Below, one piece after another: positions 1 to 9,631 of a stretch of 29,029 nucleotides of DNA. A program made the translations under genes and the position numbers. The DNA comes from Chara braunii (taxonomy: Eukaryota; Streptophyta; Charophyceae; Charales; Characeae). The notes beneath the pieces are model-generated. The model was not told where the DNA came from, did not search any database, and saw nothing but the letters and a program-made list of their open reading frames with translations. The number at the start of each line of letters is the position of its first letter. Positions within the stretch are counted from its first letter, which is position 1. Location: contig BFEA01000247.1 of NCBI GenBank assembly GCA_003427395.1, forward strand, positions 1,230,278 to 1,259,306. The letters are read 5' to 3'.

Positions 1-51
<51 letters not shown>
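1..51. repeat. (GA)n microsatellite
   Basis: An uninterrupted GA dinucleotide run begins at the first base of the window, so its true left end lies outside. The following sequence (GTGTTCC...) does not match the flanks of the other two dinucleotide tracts in the window, so this tract is not obviously part of an M-type leader. Confidence 0.97.
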
Positions 52-53
<2 letters not shown>

Positions 54-480
54 TTCCATCAACAGGATGAGCAACGCACCGACGAACTGGCAAGCCTCCA
101 ACCCCGTGGCGGATGGCCGACGGAGGACTTCGGTGAAGACGGCCGAGGCGTGAAGATGGCCGAGGGTCTTCGACTCTTCGATGACGATGGGAGGACGAGG
201 TGGATGACACGGGTGAAGTGTCTGGCGGCCTGGGCGGGAGATCACCTCACCCAGCGTTCGAATTCGAACGTTGGGACCAAAAACATTTCCAGGCCTTGGC
301 ACAGCCCCAAAAAAAATTGTGCGGGCCCGCTTTCATTTTTACGACAACCCCCCCTCTCACTTGCACCCCGGCCCCCAATTTTTTTTTTTTTTGTCTACCC
401 TTAATTTAGGCCATGCGACGCACGTCGTGCGCGCGCTGCGCGATGCGGCGCACGTGTCGACATGCGCCGCAAGTATGGTT
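52..480. other. Unassigned sequence with homopolymer runs and GC-rich palindromes
   Basis: I recognise no protein domain here. Three overlapping open stretches of 69 to 117 codons exist between 51 and 492, but they run through poly-A, poly-C and poly-T tracts and look like chance. A perfect 16-base palindrome, CGTTCGAATTCGAACG, lies at 255-270. A CpG-rich stretch at about 415-470 holds a G-box-like CACGTG at 451-456. This block could be the outer end of the P1 5' LTR or unrelated flanking DNA; nothing in the window decides between them. Confidence 0.5.
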
Positions 481-680
481 AGAATTAATTAAATTCTTTC
501 TCGACATTTCTTTTTCGTCATGCGAAAATACTCTTAATTAATTCTTTTTTTATTTTTATTTTTATTTTTTAATTTCGAAAGTACTTCAGAATTAATTAAT
601 TCTTTTTCGGTATTTCTTTTTCAAAATTCGGAAATACTTCTAATTAATTATTTTTCTCGTATACTTCAAATTCATAAAAT
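481..680 (+). repeat. AT-rich P-type 5' region, outer part (left of the M-type LTR)
   Basis: The stretch is built from degenerate units of roughly 55-60 bases. Each carries AATTAATT, then T-rich sequence, then a (C)GGAAATACTTC-like ending; the endings lie near 525-535, 580-590 and 635-645. The same unit style resumes after the interrupting LTR, with TTTGGAAGTACTTC near 1665-1680, and recurs at about 16030-16043. This links 481-680 to the sequence right of 1600 and suggests both belong to one P-element 5' region. Whether it is LTR or untranslated leader cannot be decided because no second LTR copy is visible. Confidence 0.55.
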
Positions 681-1600
681 TGCAATCAGACTCGTCTTCT
701 TTCTTTCTCAGCATGCATGAAAACAGATAGCCGTCACACTGGCGCCAGGCGCCCACACAAAGCTCAGAGATATCAAGGACGAGAACACAGTTCAGATTCA
801 ACTTGCTTCGAATGGCTATGGCGCCTGTGCGCCTTCACAACACCTTTCCGACACTCTATCCTCAGCAACTGTTCACACGCACGCTACTCTGGATCTCCCT
901 GGATGTCCCGCACACGCACACACTTCACTTCACACGCACGCATACAGGTTATAGCCTATCTCTAACCTAGAGCAGCTATGGGTGCTTTCTACCTCTCCCA
1001 CTAACTAGCGGCTATGGCCGCTTCGTCTCCCTCACAGCCCACTTCTCCCTCGGGCACCTGCAGACCTCCTTGCACAAGTCGCTCAGGCAGCGCTTCCACG
1101 TGACTCACAGTCTGAATGAATGAATAACTGGACGCTGCCTCTTCATTTTTACTTGGTTGGTTCCTGGCCTGCTCCTTTCCACCAGTCCTAGGATGCACAC
1201 AGTCCCACATGGCACTTCCTGACTGGACAAGGTGCGACTGGGACTGGGTACCGCTGACTGGACCTGGTAAGTCTGCCCACTTGCCCACTTGCCTAGGGAC
1301 TGCTTCCAAGACTGTCGAAGGGGCAGTCCTAGAAGAATCTAGACCTAACTACTTGACCTTTCAGTACTGTATCTGCTACGACTAAGGTTGACCCTTCAGA
1401 CCTACAGCAGCCACGACCGGACATAAGCTACGACTTCTACCCTACAGGTAAGCAGCTCGAACCTACTCGACCCTCGTATATACAACGGCCTCAAACAAGC
1501 AACTTTAGGGGCAGGTCACGGGTTCAAACGTAGATGGGGCAAACTGTACTGTACACGAGATCGGGACAGGTATAGGGATCGAGCCCTGGGATCTGCATCT
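681..1600 (-). repeat. M-type LTR (3' or solo LTR), missing its outermost bases on the right
   Basis: The block begins TGCAATCAGACTCG and aligns throughout with the M1 5' LTR at 12282-13200, with differences of several percent by eye. Identity stops at GATCTGCATCT (1590-1600). The last 27 bases of the M1 5' LTR, including the terminal GGTGAAAACCGTTTCA, are absent, and P-type AT-rich sequence follows directly. Left of 681 there is no primer-binding site and the flank is also P-type, so this is either the 3' LTR of M1 or a solo LTR inside P1. The TATA-like element seen in the other three copies is mutated here (near 1144-1152). Confidence 0.85.
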
Positions 1601-2113
1601 CGAAAATTTTCTTGATCGATTAATTATTTTTCGTAATTCTTTTTGAAATCCTTTTTTTTTTAAATTTGGAAGTACTTCTCTGTTTGTACAAATGCTCCTC
1701 AATTAATTTCGACTTAATTCAATTAATTCACGACTGAATTAATCTCTTTATCTGGAATTAATCACCCCTTTTTGAAATTTCAACATCTTTCTTCGTTGTC
1801 AAATTCCACACCGAACGTAAATTCGAATGTATTTAGTCGGAAGTTATTCTTCTTCATGGAATTAATTATTCTTTTTTTTTTTTTTTTTGAAAATTCCTGA
1901 AAATTCCATTTTCTCTCTCAAAACCTTTTTCGAATTTTCTTGAAATATACACTCGCAAATTATTTTCGAATAAATTCAATTTTGAATAAATCTATTCAAA
2001 ATTAATTCTTGTTTTGCGAATTTTATTTGGTAATTACCTTCATTGCTAAATCAATTGATGACGTTCTACTCTTGTAAATAAGAACCCCCCCCCCCCCCAC
2101 CCCTTCCTCGGCC
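1601..2113 (+). repeat. P1 5' region, inner part (LTR or leader) up to gag
   Basis: This AT-rich sequence aligns with P2 in three pieces: its start with 13228-13258, its middle with 15990-16280, and its end with 23201-23376. The shared run TTCATTGCTAAATCAATTGA and the text TTCTACTCTTGTAAATA precede gag in both copies. A poly-C run at about 2087-2098 sits just before the first Gag codon in P1, and a comparable run occurs in P2. I could not identify a primer-binding site or a clear LTR boundary. As the nearly continuous copy, this segment shows where the insertions in P2 occurred. Confidence 0.7.
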
Positions 2114-3480
2114 ATGCCACGCTCAAGCAGGAACTCTCAATGCGCAGCCGTTGACGCCGCCGCTGCTGCCGCTGCTGCAGCTGCCGCTGTCACCTCCTTC
2201 GACGCTACCACCGCTTCCTCCCCCACCATGGCCCAGTCATCCAACATGGATATGTCCAGCATCCGCACCGACTCCGTCAACAACATCGTTCGCGGCCTCG
2301 TGGGCAAGAAAACACCATCGATGTCGCCACCGATCTCGCGACACTCCTCCCCGTGTGACATCCATCCATTCGTCCATCGCCGACATCAAAACATCCGTCT
2401 CCACCATCTCCGCTCAAGTGACCGCCTTCGAAAATCAACCCCCCCGCCATCCAGATCGTCACCACCACGTCTCCCCCCCCCTAGCTCGGGTGCCACCACC
2501 CCTCCCCCATCCGTCGCCTCCACATCCACCGCCCTCTCCTCTAGCACGTCATCCACACCCCCGCCTTCATCCACCACCACCTGATCACCCCACCACACAA
2601 GACGACAACCCCTGTCGTCACACAGTCATCGACCATTCCCCCCCAGTCAAAACCTCTCTTGACTTCATCCTCTATCACCTCCACCCACCCCACCTATACC
2701 CAGATGCCCTGTACCCCGCTCTTCCACTGCTTCCTCCAAACGCTTTCATTCCCACCAACCCCACCGACGATTTCACCCGGATCGACTCTTCCTCCCCTAC
2801 CCTCGACTTCAACGCCCTCGCCGCTACTGCCACCAAAGTCGGCAATATCCCTCCATCATTCCGCGTCAACGAGATCCCCACCTTCTCCGGCCAACCCCAT
2901 GAGGACGTCTTCCTCTTTCTCACCAAACTCCAGCAAGCCTTCTCCCTCCACAACGTCCCAGTCGTCCACTAGCTCCCCATCGCGGGCACCAAACTATAGG
3001 ATTGCGCCGCTCGATGGTGGTAAACAGAAATGACTAACCGCCAGCATGCCGACCTTCCACCTCACTCCTTCCTTGAGTGGGGCACCCTGATCACCTCCAC
3101 CTTCCGCCCACAGAAAACAGTTGACAACTACCTCGACCAATTCTGTCGGCTTCTTCAAAACGGACCGACCGACCGCTTTGTTCAATATGTCCACTCTCTT
3201 CGCCAGCAGATCCCGATCGACGTCATTAGTGACATCGCATTCATCTCCCGCGTCAAGCGGGTGTGCCGGACCTAGCGGCAGCCCTTGTCCAAGAGCCACC
3301 CATGACCCTTGCCGACCTTCTCACTCGTGCCCTCCAAATTGACCGCATCTTCTCCCCCTATAAGGCCGCACTCACATCGGCCCCTCCTCGCCCTCGCTCC
3401 TTCCACAATATCCCCTCTGAGGGCACCACCTCCACCACCTCCTAGGACGAGTTCACCGCCCCCAACCCTGACAACCTCTC
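2114..3480 (+). pseudogene. gag: P1 Gag (capsid region), frameshifted remnant
   Basis: The first ATG (2114) opens MPRSSRNSQCAAVDAAAAAA, an alanine run coded by a GCC/GCT repeat, and matches the P2 start. The reading frame then changes near 2330-2350. The capsid-type frame continues with a coiled segment (SIADIKTSVSTISAQV), a long proline/histidine-rich linker, and the Ty3/gypsy Gag block with FSGQPHEDVFLFLTKLQQAF at about 2875-2945. A stop at 2970-2972 breaks it. The remainder appears in two further frames: VDNYLDQFCRLLQNG near 3119-3170 and MTLADLLTRALQIDRIF near 3302-3350. Gag would form the virus-like particle. At least three frame changes make this copy non-functional. Confidence 0.75.
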
Positions 3481-3535
3481 CGACCCACTAGACACCACAT
3501 CGCTCTCCTCCGACGAACTCTCCGCCATCCACCTC

Positions 3536-3757
3536 ATGCAGATAGAAAAGAGAGAACGCACTAGTCGTCCTCCCATAAACACCCACCCAACCCATCTCAC
3601 AAAACTCACGCCGGACAATCGTTTCCGGTGCCGACAGTTAGGACATCAACAGACAAACTGTCCAAATGCTGGACAATTCACACGTCAGGTACCCTGGTTC
3701 GCGGCCCCCCGACCCACCGCTTCCGCATCCGCCTGTCCCGGTCCCTCCTCCACTTGA
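3536..3757 (+). pseudogene. gag: P1 Gag C-terminus with damaged zinc knuckle
   Basis: After a serine/proline-rich stretch the frame reads FRCRQLGHQQTNCPNAG, a nucleocapsid-type CCHC knuckle (3620-3661). Three ligands are visible: Cys at 3629-3631, His at 3644-3646 and Cys at 3659-3661. The first expected Cys position (3620-3622) is CGT, arginine. The CCHC knuckle of Ty3/gypsy Gag binds element RNA. The same position is a stop in P2. The frame ends at 3757 in sequence that overlaps the next (protease) frame. Confidence 0.7.
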
Positions 3758-4515
3758 ACATTGTCCCCATGATCGCCACGAACCCGTCTCGGCATCGACG
3801 ACTAGTCTGCCAGCCATCCCATTGGTGACGACCTCTATCCCACCGATGGCGCAGTTGGCATCGACAATTCGTCTGCCCCCCCCCTCCTCGGTGACGCACT
3901 TCCCACTGGATGATCCCCAAACATCACCTGAGGCCACTCCCACTGGTACATGTCCCTCTACCCTTCTCCCAAATCCATCCTCCGTCACCTTCTCTAATGT
4001 TGTTGAGGAACAAGCCCGACACGCTCGGCTTGTCAAATTAGGCACCGAACAACGTCGCCTCAACGCCATCATCTACACAACCTACTCATCCCACTTCCAC
4101 CTCAAGTTTATCGCCACCACCCTTGGTGCGTCAGCAACCAAGTTTCGGGCCCTCCTTGACATTGGAGCTACCAGCAACTTTATCACTGACGCATGTGTCT
4201 GGAAAGTCAGTCTCACTTCTACCAGTTACGACTCCCCGATTACCATTCATTTAGGGGACAAAGACACTGTGGTCGTAGTAGACCGGACGGTTCCCGAGAC
4301 CACCATGACTGTCGGAACCCTCTGCATCCAGGTCTCATTTGATGTCATGCACTTGATGTGCGACATCGTCTTGGGAACACCTTGGCTGGACCGCTACATG
4401 CCATACTCGTTCCACCCCAACTTCTTCCGCCTCACCAACCCCCCCGACACGCCCATCGACATCCCCTATTTCCCCCACCCTACCTCCCAAAACTCCGTCA
4501 CACCTCACAATTCCT
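3666..4515 (+). pseudogene. pol: P1 aspartic protease region of Pol
   Basis: A 370-codon open stretch (3666-4778) carries the retropepsin signature LLDIGAT with the catalytic Asp at 4158-4160, followed by NFITDACV and, about 65 residues later, DIVLGTPWLDR, the typical flap-to-C-terminal segment of Ty3/gypsy proteases. It lies between the zinc knuckle and reverse transcriptase, as expected for gag-pol. The active-site context is DIGA rather than the commoner D-T/S-GA. The Pol frame is lost near 4508, where P1 is one base shorter than P2 in the run CACCTCAC(C)AATTCC, so the codons after about 4515 in this frame are not Pol. Confidence 0.75.
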
Positions 4516-5530
4516 CCACATGCCTCGTGAAAACCCCGACTCCACCTACTATTGCCTTGTCCATGATCGCGAGCGTCCCGAGGACCTGCTCCCAACGGAC
4601 AAACCCTATCAAGCCCCCCCCACCAACCCCGCCCTCACCTCCATCCTCAATGAATTCAAGGACGATTTCCTTGAATCATTGCCCGTCGGATTACCCCCGA
4701 ATCGTGGTGTCTCTCATACCATCGATCCGGAAGCTGGCCACACTCCGCCGTGCCGCCCTCCATATCAACTCGAAATGAAGCAGCAGCTCAATGAACTCCT
4801 TGGAAAAGGATTCATTGAGCCAAGGTCCTCACCTTTCGGCACAAGCTGCCTTTTTGTCAAGAAAGGCGGAACTTCGGAACTCCGCATGTGCACAGACTAC
4901 CGCGCCTTGAATCGGATCACGATCATGAACAAGTACCCCCTACCTCGGATCTCCGAGCTTCTTGATCGCCTTCGTGGAGCGAAGTATTTTACCAAGATCG
5001 ATCTTCGCAGTGGGTTCCACCAGATGCACATCCGCGAGGAGGACACCCACAAGACCGCACTCCGCTCTCGGTTCGGGCACCACGAGTTCCTCGTGATGGC
5101 TTTCGGCCTCACCAACACCCCCGCCACATTCCAGTCCACCATGAACCACATATTTTGCAACCTCCTCGAAGTCTGTGTCGTCGTCTACCTTGATGATATC
5201 CTTGTCTATAGCCCCACCTTCGAGTCTCACCTTCAGCACCTTCTCCAAGTCCTCTCTATCCTCAGAGAACAAAAATTATACGCCAAGCTCAGCAAATGCA
5301 GCTTTGCTGCCTCTAGAATAGAATACCTTGGCCACATCGTCTTTGTTGAAGGAATCCACATGGACCCCCCGAAGGTCACCGCCCTCGTTGAGTACCCCCT
5401 GCCCAAGACCCTACTCCAACTACGTTCATTCCTCGACCTTGCCAACTATTACTGCCCATTTATCCGCAACTTCTCTGACATCTCATACCCGCTCCACGAA
5501 CTCACACGCAAGGATGAGCCCTTCACCTAG
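4509..5530 (+). pseudogene. pol: P1 reverse transcriptase (chromovirus Pol)
   Basis: In the frame open from 4358 to 5530, the genuine Pol portion begins around 4509 (QFLHMPRENPDSTYY). The RT fingers and palm follow: KGFIEPRSSPFGTSCLFVKK, LRMCTDYRALN, YFTKIDLRSGFHQM, MAFGLTNTPATFQ and the catalytic YLDD box at 5186-5197, then the thumb/connection with YLGHI and LANYYCPFIRNFSD. Order and spacing are normal for Ty3/gypsy RT, which copies the element RNA into DNA. The frame ends at a TAG (5528-5530) where P2 has TGG. The arginine-to-methionine type changes in conserved blocks suggest drift without selection. Confidence 0.88.
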
Positions 5531-5811
5531 AACGACTGCCACCAAAACGCCTTTGACTTCCTCAAACAAACCATCACCATGACCCCTGTCTTCAAGATCG
5601 CTGACCCCTCTCGACATTTCTATGTTACCACTGACCCATCCGACTCGCCATTGGAGCCGTCCTCTCGCAACATTTTCCTCGCGGCACCTACGAAATCCCC
5701 TCCATCAAAGACTCCCCCACCCACCCCGAGGCTCCACCCGGTGAATACCCCATCGTCTTCGCAAGCAAGAAGCTCCTTCCCGCAGAGATGAGCTACCCCT
5801 CCAATGAGAAG
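5531..5811 (+). pseudogene. pol: P1 RNase H fragment, truncated
   Basis: Beyond the TAG the frame continues NDCHQNAFDFLKQTIT and then IADPSRHFYVTTDPSD, the start of RNase H with its first catalytic Asp (TTD). One base is missing relative to P2 within CCGACT(T)TGCC near 5640-5650, so the frame is lost. Similarity to P2 ends at about 5811 (CCAATGAGAAG), before the second RNase H carboxylate region is complete. The next base already belongs to the minus-strand element M1. No poly-A tail, terminal repeat or target duplication marks this edge. Confidence 0.75.
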
Positions 5812-6640
5812 CTGTTTGTTGGCTTGCTCTATCATCTTATGTTGGGCCTTCCTGAGGTTTTCTATCACGGTAGCAATCTCTTTCTCGTGTTGTAGTGCAA
5901 CCTCCCTAGTACCGGGCAATAGCCTTTGGATCTGATCCCTGTTTTGTCCCTCAAATGGTCTATGTGGTCTAAAGGACTTATGCAGTTCATTGGGAGTGCG
6001 ACAAGTTGCTAAATGCACGTTGTTGTTATATGCACTGGCTACTTTTGGGAGCATCTCACCCCAGTTGACTTGATCAGGTCTAATGTACATTCTAAGAACT
6101 TGTTGCAGGACCTTGTTCATCTGTTCTGTCCGACCGTTAGTCTTTGGGTGACGGCCAGATGGCATTAACAACTTAGAGCCGTAGACTCTCATCAGTTCCT
6201 GCCAGTTATGACTGGTTAACCTGGTATCTCTGTCACTAACTATCGACATCCGTATACCATGCTCACTGACCCAATCATCAAAGAACTTCTCAATGATTAA
6301 ATTTGCGTGTGCTTCTGAAAGCAAAGGAATAAAAACTGCATATTTGCTAAACCTATCGACTACAACCATGACTTTGCTTTTGCCATGCCTGCTTCGAACC
6401 CCAACATCCATAAAATCTATAGATACTGACTCTTTGGGCCTTGAGGGAATCGGCAAAGGTCTGAGAGGACCTCGAGGGGCTCGTGTAGTGGTCTTATTTC
6501 TCTGGCATACCTCACAACTGCGTACATACTCTGTGCAGTCAGCATTTATGCCAGGCCATGTATACGCGCGAACGAGGTTGGCTAATGTCTTTTGCCAACC
6601 GAAATGTCCCTTTGTGTGGTGGCATTACCCTAGGATCAAG
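5812..6640 (-). pseudogene. pol: M1 integrase, truncated at its C-terminus
   Basis: Reading leftward from about 6640, an HHCC-type zinc-binding segment is visible (CHHTKGHFG ... CEVCQRN, in frame with what follows). The catalytic core comes next: SIDFMDVG (Asp at 6415-6417), IVSDRDTRL (Asp at 6232-6234) and NGRTEQMNKV (Glu at 6124-6126), giving an exact D-D-35-E spacing. This enzyme inserts element DNA into the genome. The ATG at 6456 is internal to the domain and is not the natural Pol start. Homology stops at about 5812 after MIEQANKQ, and the open frame then runs about 55 codons into antisense P1 sequence to 5620. The GPY/F module and anything C-terminal to it are missing. Confidence 0.88.
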
Positions 6641-6842
6641 CTACAGATCTCCTCACTGTTGGGAACACATAATCGATAAGCTACGTTAGTCTTCTCAAAT
6701 AATAACCCATCTGCTGTGCGGTAATCTGGTTCAGATTCTGGGGACTCCTTAACTCTTTTAAGGAGGTCATTGTAAATAGGGTCATGCGCATATGCATCCT
6801 TGACCTTCTGCTGCAGGTTTCTTCCTATATCCAGATAATGTA
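6641..6842 (-). pseudogene. M1 RNase H to integrase linker
   Basis: This stretch joins the RNase H end (ADALSRRE) to the integrase zinc domain and aligns in part with 17280-17470 of M2 (for example CCTATATCCAGATAATG). It is broken by stops on the minus strand, including one just before CHHTKGHFG. I see no separate gene. Confidence 0.55.
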
Positions 6843-7510
6843 CTATTGCTCCAAAGTAGTCTCTCTCCTACTCAGAGCATCCGCAACTACATTATATTTT
6901 CCCTTGCCAGGCTTGAGCTCAAAGTGAAACTGGTCTATCTTTGCAGCCCACCTAGTAAGCTTAGGTGTCATCTTGGCCTGAGTCTTTAGCCACCTCAATG
7001 TCTCGTGGTTTGAATAGACTTCGAAGTGCCTCCCAAGCAAGTAATGCTTCCAGTGGTCTAGCGCTTGCCTGAGAGCGTAGAGTTCCCTCTCATAGGTTGA
7101 TGTTGCTACCTTCTCTGGAGGCATCCTAGCGGACATGAACTCTACAGGTCTATCACATTGCCATCATCTTGCTGTATAACAACACCTATACCGTATTGAC
7201 TTGCATCAGTGGTAACGACAAAAGGCAAAGACGGATCGGCTACCTTGAGGAATGGGTGCTCTATCAAGGCCCGCTTTAACTTTTTCAAGGCTGATGTACA
7301 ATCTTGGTCCTATTTATAGATCGCCGCCTTCTTTAGCAACCTGCGAAGGGGGGCAGCAATGGTAGAGAAGTTCCTTACAAATTTCCTGTAATAGTTCTTA
7401 ACCCTAGGAACGACTGCAATGTGGGGAGTTGGTCAGTCTCTAATCGCTGCTATCTTACTGTCCCCGGGCTTTATGCCATCTCCATCTAGGACGTGGCCCA
7501 AGTACAATAC
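6843..7510 (-). pseudogene. pol: M1 RT connection and RNase H, several breaks
   Basis: The clean part is 7136-6843, with ATSTYERELYALRQALDHWK (RNase H Glu block), RWLKTQAKMTPKLTRWAA and VVADALSRRE. Further right the same protein continues in pieces: the first catalytic Asp is kept in VTTDASQYGIG (near 7190-7215). A single missing base in the DDGN region (about 7150-7160) shifts the frame, and a TAG at 7310-7312 replaces the Trp seen in M2. The third RNase H acidic position, normally Asp in SDH-type motifs, reads Asn here (YSNHETLRW, codon 7008-7010). RNase H removes the RNA template during reverse transcription. Confidence 0.82.
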
Positions 7511-8182
7511 CTATGTCTTGGCCCACTCACACTTCTTTGCGTTGATCTTGAAGTTAGCTTCTCTCAGCTTCTCCAAGACCTGCCTCAGATGAGCCTCATG
7601 CTCATGGAGGGTATTGCTAAACAATAGAATATCATCTAAGTATACAATCGCAAATCTATTTAACCACAACCTAAACAAATCGTTCATACAGCGCTGAAAC
7701 ATTGTTGGTGCGTTGGTTAGTCCAAAGGGCATCACTATGAGCTCATAGTGCCCATATCTAGTTCGAAACGTCGTCTTGTACTGGTCATCAGGATGGACTT
7801 CTATCTGATGATAACCTGACTTCAAATCTATCTTAGAAAAATACTTGCAGCCCTGCGCCCAGTCCAACAGGTCATCTATATGGGGCAACGGTTTTGCATT
7901 CTTTACAATGACGGTGTTAAGAACACTATAGTCAATGAACGTTCTTAACTCTCCCTCTTTCTTGGGGACGAACTGGGCAGACGCTCTAAACGGAGATGAA
8001 CTAGGCCTAATCCAACCCTTCTCGAGGAGTTTGTCTAATTGCTTGCGCAACTCCTCTAACTCCCTCGGGGACATTCTATACACAACTCCCTTAGGAGTCG
8101 GACAGCCAGACTCAATGCGATGCTGGATTGGCTGCTGCACTACTCTGGTAGGCGGTCCATACAAATCTGCATACTCTTCCAA
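7511..8182 (-). pseudogene. pol: M1 reverse transcriptase core
   Basis: A 223-codon open stretch holds [66 protein letters not shown] and the catalytic YLDD at 7631-7642, then HEAHLRQVLEKLREANFKIN. The order is that of Ty3/gypsy RT. It ends at a TAG (7511-7513) where M2 has CAA in the same text (TGGGCCAAGACA...), so the connection domain continues beyond the stop. The start at 8182 is an internal Met. The upstream linker continues in the same frame across a stop near 8216. Confidence 0.9.
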
Positions 8183-8215
8183 GAGCTTGGCAATGCGAGG
8201 GTCGATCGACTCTTC

Positions 8216-8770
8216 CTATTTAGGCTCAGTAACTGTCCTAACATAGGCTACAAAGACCCGTTCTTCTAGTTGCTCCTTCACTAACCTTGCAATAGTAGGA
8301 GCGTTGAGGCAGCAATGTGGTAAGGGGTTGTCTACCCCTGACACATGAAACAGGCGAGCAGTCTTAACTTCACCTGATGGGCTAGGGAGCCTACACTCAT
8401 GCTCTCTCAAGTGGAGTGTGGCTCTAGCTACCCCTCCCCTGTCCATTCCTAGGACTACATCGAATGGGAGATTGTCCTCTACGAGGAGAGTCAGGGAATG
8501 AAGGACTCTCTTTACCTTCCCATCTTTCTCTAGGCGGAAATATGCCTGGACTCCCTCGGCGTAATCCTCGATTCGAATGGTGCGATTGTCTGTGAGGATA
8601 TTGACTATGTATTCTTCTAACTTTTGAACTTTTGGACTTTCAAATTCAACTTCAGCTTCTGCAGCGCTTTATGGTAATGTAGCTTCGGGTGGCCCCACTG
8701 TCTATAAGGGGCCCTACCCTGCCTCTAAAAACCTCTATATCTACTAACACTAGCTGTCCCTTTCCATCTT
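8216..8770 (-). pseudogene. pol: M1 aspartic protease and protease-RT linker
   Basis: Reading leftward, PLIDSGATRSYI gives the retropepsin active site, with the DSGA codons at 8691-8702. A beta-rich segment follows (YFRLEKDGKVKRVLHS) and then PFDVVLGMD, the protease C-terminal block. The 76-codon piece 8446-8216 continues with LHLREHECRLPSPSGEV and the linker LVKEQLEERVFVAYV shared with M2. Protease would cleave Gag-Pol. A stop follows shortly after the active site (CRRS then stop, near 8660-8670), so the domain is split across frames. This is the only M copy here that keeps the catalytic Asp. Confidence 0.78.
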
Positions 8771-9043
8771 TCTTTATCTAGGCCCAAGCTGGCATCCTCT
8801 CTTTTAACTCTTCTGTCAGACATGTGAGGGAAGTGCCTAGAGAGAATCTAACGCAACCAGTCTTTGGACAACTGCCTAGGCATTGGCCAGCAACCCCTGC
8901 CATAGACACATGTGGCTTGGGAGTTTATCTATGGTGCGCGCACTCTTCTCCACATGGTCCAGGGGTAAGGGCAGTTGCGACCCCTACCAGCGGTTGCCTT
9001 TTGTTGCCTGTGCAGCAGCTCGCTGGACATCTCTATATTTGGG

Positions 9044-9088
9044 GCAATATTTAATAATGTGCCCCGGATCACCATCACAAATGCACTA
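9044..9088 (-). pseudogene. gag: M1 Gag nucleocapsid zinc knuckle
   Basis: The minus strand reads CICDGDPGHIIKYCP (Cys codon at 9083-9085, last Cys at 9044-9046), followed by KYRDVQRAAAQATKGN. The GH and spaced Cys residues are those of a CCHC knuckle, but the first Cys spacing is not the usual C-x2-C, and a TAG (9086-9088) directly precedes it. M2 lacks this entire segment. Confidence 0.65.
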
Positions 9089-9631
9089 ATCCGCGTCTAT
9101 TCTCCTCTGCCATACTATCTGATCTAAGCCCAACTCTTCCCGGGGTCTGCCCTGTGGCAAGCCAGGGTGCCATTCACTCCTCATGGGACGTGACCAATTG
9201 GAACGCGGGCGGTTTTGCGGGAGACCTTGACCCCTGCCTCCCTCTTGGCGGTTTCCTCTGCTTCCAACCCCCTGATTGCCCTATCCTTGACCACTAGAGG
9301 CCCGACCTCCTTGGCTTGGCCTCTCCCTCTTCCTTGTGGCCTCCCTGCGGCCGCAACAACAACATAAGTCCTCCCTTGACTAGTGCTACTGTCTTCTTCC
9401 TCTAGGCCCCACTCGATCTAAATGTAGAGGACTTCTTCCATACCACCTTCGTCTAATGTAAGGATCAAATGATCCTTGGCCCGGACTTGGCCAGAGATGT
9501 GTACGACCTTCCCACTTCTGGCCCTTGTCCAAATCTTTGTGCCAGAAAGTACATGCTGGCATAGACTGGGCCTCAAAAGCCCCCACCTCTCTACTCAATT
9601 TGTCATAGGTCATGGCAGGTTGTTTACTCGT
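9089..9631 (-). pseudogene. gag: M1 Gag C-terminal linker (Gly/Arg-rich)
   Basis: The open stretch 9613-9386 begins MTYDKLSREVGAFEAQSMPA, which matches M2 (MTYDTLSREVVLFEAQSIP) and then HKDLDKGQKWEGR. Further left the minus strand encodes a Gly/Arg/Gln-rich segment (QGRTYVVVAAGRPQGRGRGQ near 9330-9390), which resembles a disordered RNA-binding linker between capsid and zinc knuckle. Frame changes occur between these pieces. It has no start of its own and is a continuation of Gag. Confidence 0.6.

Noticed and set aside
717-965. Short reading frame MKTDS-(R/G)HTGARRPHKAQRY at 717 and again at 12318
   Set aside because: Both lie inside copies of the same LTR, so conservation reflects repeat identity rather than a protein.
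4335-5445. Minus-strand open stretches opposite P1 RT (and opposite P2 RT)
   Set aside because: They mirror the coding strand's codon bias and contain no domain of their own.
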